Shown here one piece after another: positions 1 through 6,398 of a stretch of DNA of 6,798 nucleotides. How positions within the stretch are numbered: position 1 is the stretch's first letter; every line of letters begins with the position of its first letter. Source of the DNA: Alphaproteobacteria bacterium (lineage in GTDB: Bacteria; Pseudomonadota; Alphaproteobacteria; UBA828); assembly GCA_029937205.1 (NCBI GenBank), contig JAPYQV010000151.1:1-6798 (forward strand), written 5' to 3'. The notes below the pieces were generated by a model. That model saw nothing but the letters and a program-made list of their open reading frames with translations, was not told where the DNA came from and did no database searches. A program made the translations under genes and the position numbers.

Positions 1-74
1 AAGCGCTCGCGGTGTTTGGCCCGAAAGCGTTCAAGATGGAGGAAGACTTCACACCACTCGAAGAACTTGCTTGA
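1..74 (+). CDS. DUF917 / S-methyl-thiohydantoin desulfurase-type protein, C-terminal end (partial)
   Basis: Only the last 23 codons and the TGA stop (72-74) are inside the window; the frame starts at base 3. The translated tail begins ALAVFGPKAF and ends FTPLEELA. It aligns without gaps to the last 23 residues of the complete DUF917 protein on the opposite strand (5291-6382), with 14 of 23 identical, including the shared ALAVFGPK block and the TP-E-LA ending. This is therefore the 3' end of a paralogue. The family is often found next to HyuA-type hydantoinase/oxoprolinase genes, so such a gene may lie further upstream. The stop is 52 bp before the first permease gene, with no terminator-like hairpin between them, so read-through into the transporter genes is likely. 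The family assignment rests on this short tail alone. Confidence 0.8.
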   Translation, partial: ALAVFGPKAFKMEEDFTPLEELA

Positions 75-112
75 ATTGCCAAACATTTCTCAAGCGTAGG
101 CAAAGACTGAAG

Positions 113-119
113 GGAGAGG
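113..119 (+). promoter_or_regulatory. Shine-Dalgarno site for the first permease
   Basis: The purine run GGAGAGG lies 7 nt before the TTG at 127. It supports the TTG start over the in-frame ATG at 175, which has no comparable site upstream. Confidence 0.7.
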
Positions 120-126
120 GACGGAT

Positions 127-1044
127 TTGTCGGTAGCGGTCGAAAGCGCCGGATATGGTTACATCGGCAGAAGCATGCGCAGCTTGCTCGGCGGCAAACG
201 CGTGTGGATGCTGGTGCTCCCGGCCTTTGTCTTTTTTCTAATATTCTTCATCATTCCGGTCGCATCGCTGTTCCTCATTTCGCTCGACAAGCCAACCCTC
301 GGCACGGTCGACGTGCAATGGCAATTCACGCTCAAGAATTTCATCCGCTTTTTCAGCCGCGCGCTCTATTACGAGGCCGCCATTCGCTCGATCGGCTTGG
401 CGGCGTTGGTCTCGGCCTGCACCTTGGCGCTCGGCTATCCGCTCGCCTATTTCATCGCTAAGACCAAAAATCCGGGCCGCAACACGTTTTATATGATCCT
501 CGTGCTGTGCGCGATGCAGCTCGATATGGTGATCCGGCTGTTTGGCCTGATGGTGCTAATGGGCGACAACGGCCTGATCAACGGCATCCTGCGCGCCGTC
601 GGCGCGATCGGCGATAAGCCGCTTGGGCTGATGTATAATTATTTTGGCGTCGTTGTCGGGCTGGTGCAATTTACCCTGCCCTTCATGGTGCTGTCGCTGA
701 TCGGCATCATCCGCGGCATCAATCCGTCGCTCGAGGAAGCGGCGCGCAGCCTCGGCGGCAGTCGCTGGACGGTATTTTGGAAAATCACCTTCCCGCTCTC
801 CATGCCCGGCATCCTCGCCGGCACGCTGCTGGTCTTTGCCATCTCCATATCTTCTTATGTCGTTCCGGCCCTGATGGGCGGCTGGACAGTGGTGGTCATG
901 CCGATTCACATTTTTCAGCAGATTAATGAAATGGGCAAATGGCAGTTCGGCGCGACCATCGCCGTGATCCTCTTCATCACCAGCTTGGTGGCGGTTTACA
1001 TTTACCAGTTTTTCGCCGCGCGCACGGCCGGCGGGCGGGCCTGA
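127..1044 (+). CDS. ABC transporter permease, PotB type (spermidine/putrescine family)
   Basis: This is an inner-membrane channel subunit of a binding-protein-dependent importer, 305 residues long, which is normal for PotB-like permeases. It shows about six hydrophobic segments, near residues 28-52, 85-110, 120-146, 170-195, 228-253 and 275-297. The cytoplasmic EAA loop that docks on the ATPase is clear: SLEEAARSLGG at 201-211, followed by KITFP at 219-223. The TTG start is chosen because of a good ribosome-binding site 7 nt upstream; the next in-frame ATG is codon 17. The gene ends 3 nt before the second permease gene, so the two are probably translationally coupled and form the heterodimeric membrane core. 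The family includes transporters for polyamines, other amines and some organic anions, so the substrate is not established. PotB-like is a family label, not a claim of polyamine transport. Confidence 0.93.
   Translation: MSVAVESAGYGYIGRSMRSLLGGKRVWMLVLPAFVFFLIFFIIPVASLFLISLDKPTLGTVDVQWQFTLKNFIRFFSRALYYEAAIRSIGLAALVSACTLALGYPLAYFIAKTKNPGRNTFYMILVLCAMQLDMVIRLFGLMVLMGDNGLINGILRAVGAIGDKPLGLMYNYFGVVVGLVQFTLPFMVLSLIGIIRGINPSLEEAARSLGGSRWTVFWKITFPLSMPGILAGTLLVFAISISSYVVPALMGGWTVVVMPIHIFQQINEMGKWQFGATIAVILFITSLVAVYIYQFFAARTAGGRA
727..757 (+). repeat. 31-bp perfect direct repeat, copy 1 (EAA-loop codons)
   Basis: These 31 bases are identical to 1606-1636 in the second permease gene and sit in the same reading frame, encoding SLEEAARSLG. 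Identity breaks at the bases immediately flanking on both sides. It is part of the two coding sequences and not a mobile element. Confidence 0.85.
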
Positions 1045-1047
1045 GCG

Positions 1048-1929
1048 ATGGCTGTCATCACGCAAAACGGATTGCGCCAGCGCCTGCGATTGTGGCGAGG
1101 CCGCTCGCCCGCGCCCAAACAGGAAGAAGAGCGCATCGCCTGGCCGTTTCGCATCGGCGCCTGGCTCGGATTTATCGTCCTGTTGCTGCCGGTGGCGATC
1201 GTCGTCCTCGCCGGGCTGAACTCGGGCGATCACTTGACCTTTCCGCCGGAGGGATTGTCGCTCCGCTGGATCGCCAAGTTTTTTGAATCGAGTGAATTTC
1301 TCGATGCCTATCTGTTCAGCCTGTGGCTCGCTGTCGTCACCATGGTTATTTCGACAGTGATCGGCACCATGGCGGCGATTGTGCTGGTGCGCTGCGTCTT
1401 TCCCGGGCGCAATTTGCTGCGCGTCTATTTCCTTTCGCCGCTCATTCTGCCCGGAATCGTGTTGGGCCTGGCGCTTTATATTTTCTACATTTCAACCGGC
1501 TGGGGCCTGGCCCGATCGATGCCCGGCCTGATCATCGGCCATGTGCTGGTGACCTGCCCCTATGTAATCGGCACGGTCTCGGCGGCGCTTTACAATTTTG
1601 ACACTTCGCTCGAGGAAGCGGCGCGCAGCCTCGGCGCCGGGCCTCTCAAGGCGTTCCGCAAAGTGACCCTGCCCAATATCGGCGCGGGCGTCGCGGCCGG
1701 CGCGATCTTCTCCTTTATCGTCTCGTTCGGACAGTTCGATGTGTCACTCTTTCTCTCGACGCCGAACTACACGCCGCTGCCGATCGCGCTCTATATTTCA
1801 CTACGCTACACGTTCGAACCAACCGCGGCGGCGGCGGGAATATTTGCCATCGCCTTGGTCGTGATCTCGATGCTGATCACGGCCAAGATCGTCGATATCC
1901 GGCGCTTCGCCGGGATCAAACTGTCATGA
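1048..1929 (+). CDS. ABC transporter permease, PotC type (spermidine/putrescine family)
   Basis: This is the second inner-membrane subunit of the importer, 293 residues. After a basic cytoplasmic N-terminus of about 33 residues there are about six hydrophobic segments, near 34-57, 88-112, 126-150, 158-180, 212-235 and 258-282. The EAA loop is SLEEAARSLGAG at 187-198, with the conserved KVTLP ending at 205-209 that is typical of PotC-like subunits. The ATG start lies 3 nt after the TGA of the preceding permease gene. No strong separate ribosome-binding site is visible, which fits translational coupling. The order permease-permease-binding protein-ATPase shows that it pairs with the upstream permease. 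The EAA segment is identical at DNA level to that of its partner over 31 bp. The substrate is not determined by the sequence. Confidence 0.93.
   Translation: MAVITQNGLRQRLRLWRGRSPAPKQEEERIAWPFRIGAWLGFIVLLLPVAIVVLAGLNSGDHLTFPPEGLSLRWIAKFFESSEFLDAYLFSLWLAVVTMVISTVIGTMAAIVLVRCVFPGRNLLRVYFLSPLILPGIVLGLALYIFYISTGWGLARSMPGLIIGHVLVTCPYVIGTVSAALYNFDTSLEEAARSLGAGPLKAFRKVTLPNIGAGVAAGAIFSFIVSFGQFDVSLFLSTPNYTPLPIALYISLRYTFEPTAAAAGIFAIALVVISMLITAKIVDIRRFAGIKLS
1606..1636 (+). repeat. 31-bp perfect direct repeat, copy 2 (EAA-loop codons)
   Basis: This is an exact copy of 727-757, 879 bp downstream and in the same codon phase, within the second permease's EAA loop. Confidence 0.85.
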
Positions 1930-1971
1930 CATAAGAAACGTGCCTATTAATTTTCACTCGACTTCAAACAG

Positions 1972-1977
1972 AAGGAG
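1972..1977 (+). promoter_or_regulatory. Strong Shine-Dalgarno site for the binding protein
   Basis: AAGGAG lies 8 nt before the ATG at 1986. It is the best ribosome-binding site in the window, which fits the high synthesis expected of a periplasmic binding protein. The rest of the 56-bp gap (1930-1985) is relatively AT-rich, but I see no convincing promoter in it. Confidence 0.8.
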
Positions 1978-1985
1978 ACAAGGGA

Positions 1986-3119
1986 ATGCGTAAGAGTAAA
2001 AAAACAACCACCAAAGGCCTCAATCGGCGCGATCTGCTGAAGGCCGGCGCCGCTGTCGGCGCGGTTGCGGCGTCGACCAAGTTCGGCCTGTTTAATATCA
2101 ACCACGCCTGGTCGCAGGATGTGCACTGGGACGGCCAACCGTTCGATGCCGGCGGCGCCTCGGTGATCGTTGGTGAGTGGCCGGGGTTCTGGGAAGAATT
2201 CGTCCGCACCAACATGATGAACGAGTTCGAGAAGACCTATAATTGTAAGATCGAATATGACGGCTCTTGGCCGTGGATTGCGAAATTTCTGGCCAACGGT
2301 CCGCAGGATCCCGCCTATCACACTTGCAACTGGAACATCAAAGAGATGACCCAGACGGCGCGGGCCGGCGATTTCTTTATGCCAGTGGACGAGATCAAAG
2401 CAAACGTGCCGAATGCCGCTGATTGCTGGGACTTCGCCTTTGAAACCGGCATCGGCGTGACCTGGGCGTTCGGGCAATATTGTTATGTCTGGCGCGACGA
2501 TCTGGTCGATCCGCCGATCACGTCGTTCAAGGATTTCTGGCGCGACAGTCTGTCTGGAAATCGGGCGTCCTATATCACCTCCAATAGTCTGCAGATGACT
2601 TTCTTCATGGTCGCGAGTGCGGTCTGGGGTGCGGACGAATTCGACATGGAGGCCGGCTTCGACGCCATGCGCCGCGCCATGCCGATGAAGGTCAGCGACT
2701 TCACCGGCAACATGCAGACCCTGGTCGAGCGCGGTGAAGTGCATTGCGGCGTGCAGTGGGAAGGCGAGGTCTACTTCCAACAGGACAAGGACATTCCGGT
2801 ACAGCCCTATGTCTGGACCGAACGCAAACCGATCCTGACCCAGACCAAGACGATCAGCCGCTATTCTGATCCGATGCAGAAGAAACTGTCGCTGGCACTG
2901 CTCAACGAAACGCTGGAGCCGAGCTATCTCGAGAAGGCAGCCGAAGTATTTTATCTCCGTCCGGCCAACAGCAAGGCAGTGATTCCGCCCAATCTCGCGG
3001 CCAAGGGTGTGGTCAATGCCGCCTCCGCGCTCGACGGCCTGTGGATTCCGGATTGGAATTGGTATATCGACAATGACGACGATATTACCGAGACCGTGAA
3101 CGAAATCCTGGCAGGCTAA
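1986..3119 (+). CDS. Tat-exported periplasmic substrate-binding protein of the ABC importer
   Basis: This is the solute receptor that delivers ligand to the two permeases, 377 residues, a usual size for PotD-like/SBP family 1 proteins. The N-terminus is a twin-arginine signal: basic region, NRRDLLKAG at 13-21, an alanine-rich hydrophobic stretch to about residue 30, and a probable cleavage after AWS at 41-43. The mature part is rich in aromatic residues (for example W95, W97, W160, W169, W258, W353, W357, W359), as is common in receptors that bind amines through aromatic boxes; this does not prove the ligand. It holds five cysteines (C87, C114, C147, C166, C254), which is many for such a protein. 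The N-terminal lobe has the EFEKTYNCKIEYDGSW pattern typical of family members, where 'EFEK..' is followed by the first core strand. The start is fixed by the strong ribosome-binding site. The gene lies 56 bp after the permease genes and before a strong hairpin. I am sure of the role and not of the substrate. Confidence 0.92.
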   Translation: MRKSKKTTTKGLNRRDLLKAGAAVGAVAASTKFGLFNINHAWSQDVHWDGQPFDAGGASVIVGEWPGFWEEFVRTNMMNEFEKTYNCKIEYDGSWPWIAKFLANGPQDPAYHTCNWNIKEMTQTARAGDFFMPVDEIKANVPNAADCWDFAFETGIGVTWAFGQYCYVWRDDLVDPPITSFKDFWRDSLSGNRASYITSNSLQMTFFMVASAVWGADEFDMEAGFDAMRRAMPMKVSDFTGNMQTLVERGEVHCGVQWEGEVYFQQDKDIPVQPYVWTERKPILTQTKTISRYSDPMQKKLSLALLNETLEPSYLEKAAEVFYLRPANSKAVIPPNLAAKGVVNAASALDGLWIPDWNWYIDNDDDITETVNEILAG

Positions 3120-3140
3120 CGCCAGTGCCGCGCATGTGAT

Positions 3141-3172
3141 GTGCCGGGGCCGGCTTCGGCTGACCCCGGCAC
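3141..3172 (+). terminator. Strong hairpin with cUUCGg tetraloop between binding-protein and ATPase genes
   Basis: A 9-bp perfect stem (GTGCCGGGG at 3141-3149 with CCCCGGCAC at 3164-3172) continues past one C/A mismatch into a 4-bp stem (3151-3154 with 3159-3162, including one G-U pair). It is closed by the very stable C(UUCG)G tetraloop at 3155-3158. Only three T residues follow (3173-3175), so it is a weak intrinsic terminator at best. Such hairpins after binding-protein genes usually protect the upstream mRNA from 3' exonucleases and reduce expression of downstream genes. I infer that role here: abundant receptor, less ATPase. Confidence 0.7.
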
Positions 3173-3198
3173 TTTACCGGCGGTGAAATAAATAAAGC

Positions 3199-3202
3199 GG
3201 AG
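3199..3202 (+). promoter_or_regulatory. Shine-Dalgarno site for the ATPase
   Basis: GGAG lies 7 nt before the TTG at 3210. It supports the TTG start, although an in-frame ATG at 3225 (codon 6) is possible. The segment after the hairpin, 3173-3198, is AT-rich in its second half, but no promoter can be assigned. Confidence 0.6.
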
Positions 3203-3209
3203 TAACGGC

Positions 3210-4280
3210 TTGTCATTCGTCGAGATGATCAATTTATCGAAACGCTACGGCGAAACCCTTGCCGTCGACGACATCAGCTTGAGCGTCGAGGAGGGCGAAT
3301 TCTTTTCCCTGCTCGGGCCGTCGGGCTGCGGCAAGACGACGACGCTGCGCATGGTTGCCGGCTTCGTCCGCCCCGATGCCGGCAAGATCATCATCGGCGA
3401 CACCGATATGACCCACCTGCCGCCGGAAAAACGCGGCATCGGCATCGTCTTCCAGAACTACGCCATTTTTCCGCATATGAATGTGTTCGATAACATCGCC
3501 TTCGGTCTGCGCATGCGCAAATTGCCGAAAAGGGAAATCGGCACACGCGTCCAGGCGGCGCTTGAGCAGGTCAATCTGTCCGGCTATGAGCGGCGCTATC
3601 AGCGCGAGATGTCGGGCGGTGAGCAACAGCGCGTCGCCCTTGCCCGGGTACTCATTACCGAACCGCGCATATTGCTGTTGGACGAACCGCTCTCGGCGCT
3701 CGACAAGAAGTTGCGCGAGGAAATGAAATATTGGATCAAAGAACTCCAGCACGAGCTCAAGATTACCACCATTTATGTCACCCACGATCAGGGCGAAGCG
3801 CTGACCATGTCCGACCGTATCGCGGTGATGAACCAAGCCCAGGTCGCGCAGATCGGCGGTCCTGAGGAAATTTACGAACATCCGACCAGCCACTTCGTCG
3901 CCGGCTTTATCGGCGAATCCAACCTTCTCCGGGCGAACGTCGCGGCGCTTGACGGAGAGACCTGCCGGCTCTCTCTCGATGGTCAGAACATCGAAGCACC
4001 CAGATGCAGCGGTATCGAGCTGGGACAAGAGGTCGCCTTGGTCGTCCGTCCAGAGCGCGTGTTGGTGGCCGAGGAGGCCGAAGCGTTGGGCGGCATCAAG
4101 CTAAGCGCCCGAGTGATCGATCAATCCTTTCAGGGCTCGATCATCCGTTATCGGCTCGATCTTGCCGGGCAAACCCTGGTGGCCGAAGTTTCCAACCGTA
4201 GCGGCCGGCCGATGCCCGAGCAGGATGCGCAAATCCCGGTCGGTTGGGACCCAGACAGCACGCAAATATTGACGGACTAG
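3210..4280 (+). CDS. ABC transporter ATP-binding protein, PotA type
   Basis: This cytoplasmic ATPase powers the importer; at 356 residues it has the usual PotA/CysA-MalK subfamily length. All motifs are intact: Walker A GPSGCGKT at 36-43, Q-loop glutamine Q82, signature SGGEQ at 135-139, Walker B ILLLDE at 154-159 with catalytic E159, D-loop SALD at 162-165 and switch histidine H192. The ATPase domain ends near residue 240. A C-terminal TOBE-type regulatory domain follows (about 270-350), including the VRPERV segment typical of PotA-like proteins. The TTG start is supported by GGAG 7 nt upstream. The gene is 90 bp from the binding-protein gene, with a hairpin between, and is the last gene of the + strand operon. 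It ends 8 bp from the stop of the convergent dipeptidase gene. The transported substrate is unknown. Confidence 0.95.
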   Translation: MSFVEMINLSKRYGETLAVDDISLSVEEGEFFSLLGPSGCGKTTTLRMVAGFVRPDAGKIIIGDTDMTHLPPEKRGIGIVFQNYAIFPHMNVFDNIAFGLRMRKLPKREIGTRVQAALEQVNLSGYERRYQREMSGGEQQRVALARVLITEPRILLLDEPLSALDKKLREEMKYWIKELQHELKITTIYVTHDQGEALTMSDRIAVMNQAQVAQIGGPEEIYEHPTSHFVAGFIGESNLLRANVAALDGETCRLSLDGQNIEAPRCSGIELGQEVALVVRPERVLVAEEAEALGGIKLSARVIDQSFQGSIIRYRLDLAGQTLVAEVSNRSGRPMPEQDAQIPVGWDPDSTQILTD

Positions 4281-4288
4281 GTTCTGTC

Positions 4289-5287
4289 TTAGCGCCAAAC
4301 TTGTTTGGCGACGCGCAAGAAATTTCCCCCGAGGATGGCGCGAATGTCGCGCTCGGCATAGCCGCGCTTCAGCAACCCCTCGGTAATCTCAGGCATCTGC
4401 TCGGGCGGCGCCATATTGAGTCCCGAATCATAGCCTGAGCCGGGCGGGAAGATGTAGCGGTTGGCGCGAACATATTGCGCCACCTCCTCCTGATCGAAGG
4501 CATAGTCCAGTCCGAGACCGACATGATCCGCACCGATGCGCTCGACCGCGTAATCGACGGCGCGGAGGATCGCTGCCGTGCTGCAATCATTCTCGCCGAG
4601 AAAAATACCGATGCCGTTGATGCCGACCACTCCGCCGCCCTTGGCACAAGCGTCGAGAATTTTGTCCGGCACATTGCGCGGATGGTCCCAATTAGCGCGC
4701 GGGTTGGAGTGCGACAGAATAACCGGCACGGACGAATACGCCATCACGTCGAGGGTGGTGCGGTCGCCGGTGTGGCTACAACAAACCACCATGCCGGCGC
4801 GCGCCATCTCCTCGACCATCTGCTTGCCGAAATCACTCAGGCCCGGATCGTCATCATGACAGCCGCCACCGGCGAGATTGTTCTGATTGTAGGCGATCAG
4901 CATCCAGCGCACGCCGAGATCGTAATAGAGCTGAATCAGACTGAGCTGATCCTGGATCGCGCCGGCGCCCTCTATATCAAAGGCAACGGCCAGTTTCCCT
5001 TCGCGCTTGGCGCGCTCGATATCGCCGACGCTCAAGGCCAGGACATAGTCCTCGGGCCGCGCCGCCAGCCATTGGCGAAAATGGGCGAGCATTTCGATAT
5101 GGCGTTGCCACGCCATATCGCCAAAGCCGACATTGACCGAAACCATGTCGACGCCGGCGCTGCGGTAGCGCGCTATCTCGGGTAGGAAAGTCTCATCGCA
5201 GCGGATCGGCAGGCAGCCATGATTGTCCCACACCAGCGCGTCTTGGTGCAGCTTGGCCGCCGCCGCGCTGATCGGCCAGGCCGGCAT
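4289..5287 (-). CDS. Peptidase family M19 (renal/membrane dipeptidase-like) metallohydrolase
   Basis: This TIM-barrel metallohydrolase of 332 residues aligns along its length with renal dipeptidase. It probably cleaves a dipeptide or another small amide in the cytoplasm; no signal peptide is visible. Ligand positions by family knowledge are H23 in DNHGCLP, bridging glutamate E106 in DIEGAG, H172 in CSHTGDRT, H193 in LSHSNPRA, and D261 in GLGLDYAFD. R204 in HPRNVPD matches the conserved substrate-binding arginine, and GGNFLRV at 320-326 is the family's C-terminal signature. The odd point is that the HxD metal motif reads H-G-C: C25 stands where the first metal's aspartate is expected. This may be a subfamily trait rather than inactivation, because everything else is intact. 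The ATG follows the DUF917 stop by 3 nt with only a distant GAGG upstream, so translation is probably coupled. It is the last gene of the - strand operon. Confidence 0.92.
   Translation of the reverse strand: MPAWPISAAAAKLHQDALVWDNHGCLPIRCDETFLPEIARYRSAGVDMVSVNVGFGDMAWQRHIEMLAHFRQWLAARPEDYVLALSVGDIERAKREGKLAVAFDIEGAGAIQDQLSLIQLYYDLGVRWMLIAYNQNNLAGGGCHDDDPGLSDFGKQMVEEMARAGMVVCCSHTGDRTTLDVMAYSSVPVILSHSNPRANWDHPRNVPDKILDACAKGGGVVGINGIGIFLGENDCSTAAILRAVDYAVERIGADHVGLGLDYAFDQEEVAQYVRANRYIFPPGSGYDSGLNMAPPEQMPEITEGLLKRGYAERDIRAILGGNFLRVAKQVWR
4293..4310. terminator. Possible bidirectional hairpin at the convergent gene ends
   Basis: CGCCAAA (4293-4299) pairs perfectly with TTTGGCG (4304-4310) around a 4-nt loop, 12 nt after the ATPase stop. 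It overlaps the last codons of the dipeptidase gene on the other strand. There is no T-tract on either side, so classical intrinsic termination is doubtful, but the position between two converging operons is suggestive. Confidence 0.35.
5095..5120. repeat. 11-bp perfect inverted repeat inside the dipeptidase gene
   Basis: Bases 5095-5105 (CGATATGGCGT) are the exact reverse complement of 5110-5120, leaving a 4-nt loop. The repeat falls within codons about 56-65 of the M19 gene. It would form a stable hairpin in the mRNA. It may be chance, since the coding constraint (GDMAWQRHI) explains the sequence. Confidence 0.7.
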
Positions 5288-5290
5288 GGT

Positions 5291-6382
5291 TCAGGCCAAA
5301 TCCTCGATCGGTGTATAGGTGTCGCTCACACCAAAATATTTCGGCCCGAACACGGCGAGCGCTTCCGGCGTGCGCATCACCGGCGGCACACTGACGCCCA
5401 CCACACGCACGCGCTGGCCGTATTTCAATGCTTCGGTGGTGATCGGCTCGGCGGTTTCACGGTCGAGAATGCACACCAGATCCGGCACCATGGCGAGGAT
5501 TTTGTCGCCCTTGCGGGCGGCGAGAAATTCGTTCTGGAACGTCACTTTCATCTGCCCGTCATAATCACCGATGCCGTCCATGATGACGTGCCCGACGGCC
5601 CAGCCTTGCGTGGTTTCGCGCAACAGATCGACGATCTTGCCGTCGAACAGCACTTTGCAGAAACGCTTCTCGCCGGAATGGCGCAAATAATTCATCAGCC
5701 CTTCGAACGGGTCGCTTTGCGTCTCGCGCGCTTCGCGGATCGAGCGGCCGATTTCGGTCGAGAGCGTGAGGGTGCGCAACACGCCCTTGGTTTTCAGGTC
5801 ATGGCCGCTCATCGGATAGACGGCAATCTCGCATTTGACGCCCATGCGGATACAGACGGCGCGCGCCAGCCATTCGGCGTCGCTGTCCTTGTCGCAGCGA
5901 ATCACCACTTCGTTGTCGTGTTCATCGCGAATCACGCAAGGTGAGCCCTTGACGCCATAGACGCCGAAGGTGGTCATTTGCAGTTCGGGAAAGGCCCGGC
6001 CCATACCGTCGGCATCGACCACCGGCAAGCCGGTCATGGCGCCGACGACAAGCGGCAGGGTGGCGTTGATGCCGCCGGCTTCGATCGGCATCACCGCATC
6101 GACCTTGCGCCCCAATATTTCCTCGGTGCGGCGGACCGTATTGACGGCTGAGCGCCCGCTCGGGATTTTCTCGACCAACACGGTGGGCGCGCCCATATTC
6201 GCCACCGGCAGGATAAAAGCATCGTCAGCGACATCGTCCGGATCGATTATTTCAATATTGGCGCCGCGCTCCAGTTCCTGTTTCAGCATCAGACGGCCGA
6301 CATAAGGATCGCCGCCGCCACCGGTGCCGAGGAACGCCGCACCTCTGATGAAATCGTCGAGAATGTCCAAGGTCATTTTCAT
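5291..6382 (-). CDS. DUF917 family protein (S-methyl-thiohydantoin desulfurase type)
   Basis: At 363 residues this is the full length of the family. The N-terminus shows the hallmark glycine-rich segment FLGTGGGGDPYVGRLML at 17-33, followed by a two-domain arrangement typical of the family formerly called DUF917. Members are annotated as S-methyl thiohydantoin desulfurases and are repeatedly linked or fused to HyuA-type hydantoinase/oxoprolinase proteins; that is family knowledge, not shown here. The gene lies 16 nt after the HyuA-type stop and 3 nt before the dipeptidase start, so the three are one operon. Two starts are possible, at 6382 and at the ATG two codons later (6376). The purine stretch GGGACAG upstream is a modest ribosome-binding site and slightly favours the first. 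The last 23 residues match the partial protein at the left edge of the window (14/23), identifying a paralogue. Predicted cytoplasmic; the actual reaction is unproven. Confidence 0.9.
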   Translation of the reverse strand: MKMTLDILDDFIRGAAFLGTGGGGDPYVGRLMLKQELERGANIEIIDPDDVADDAFILPVANMGAPTVLVEKIPSGRSAVNTVRRTEEILGRKVDAVMPIEAGGINATLPLVVGAMTGLPVVDADGMGRAFPELQMTTFGVYGVKGSPCVIRDEHDNEVVIRCDKDSDAEWLARAVCIRMGVKCEIAVYPMSGHDLKTKGVLRTLTLSTEIGRSIREARETQSDPFEGLMNYLRHSGEKRFCKVLFDGKIVDLLRETTQGWAVGHVIMDGIGDYDGQMKVTFQNEFLAARKGDKILAMVPDLVCILDRETAEPITTEALKYGQRVRVVGVSVPPVMRTPEALAVFGPKYFGVSDTYTPIEDLA

Positions 6383-6398
6383 CTGTTCTGTCCCAATT

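Noticed and set aside
556..1233. Long - strand open frame across the junction of the two permease genes
   Set aside because: It runs antisense through both permeases and their 3-nt junction; it is charged, low in hydrophobic residues and has no motif.
1930..1985. AT-rich gap before the binding-protein gene as an internal promoter
   Set aside because: No pair of -35 and -10 boxes with sensible spacing could be recognised; only the ribosome-binding site is convincing.
1947..2780. Long open frame on the - strand opposite the binding-protein gene
   Set aside because: It is fully antisense to a well-supported gene, its translation resembles no family, and it is rich in His, Arg and Ala as expected from reading GC-biased codons backwards.
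3234..4028. Long - strand open frame opposite the ATPase gene
   Set aside because: It is antisense to a gene with every ABC ATPase motif intact; its own composition is typical of a shadow frame and no domain is visible.
4475..5185. Long + strand open frame opposite the dipeptidase gene
   Set aside because: The - strand frame carries the full set of M19 motifs; this frame has no recognisable motif or ribosome-binding site.
5219..5944. Long + strand open frame opposite the DUF917 gene
   Set aside because: The translation is His-rich without family resemblance and overlaps the dipeptidase and DUF917 genes on the other strand.
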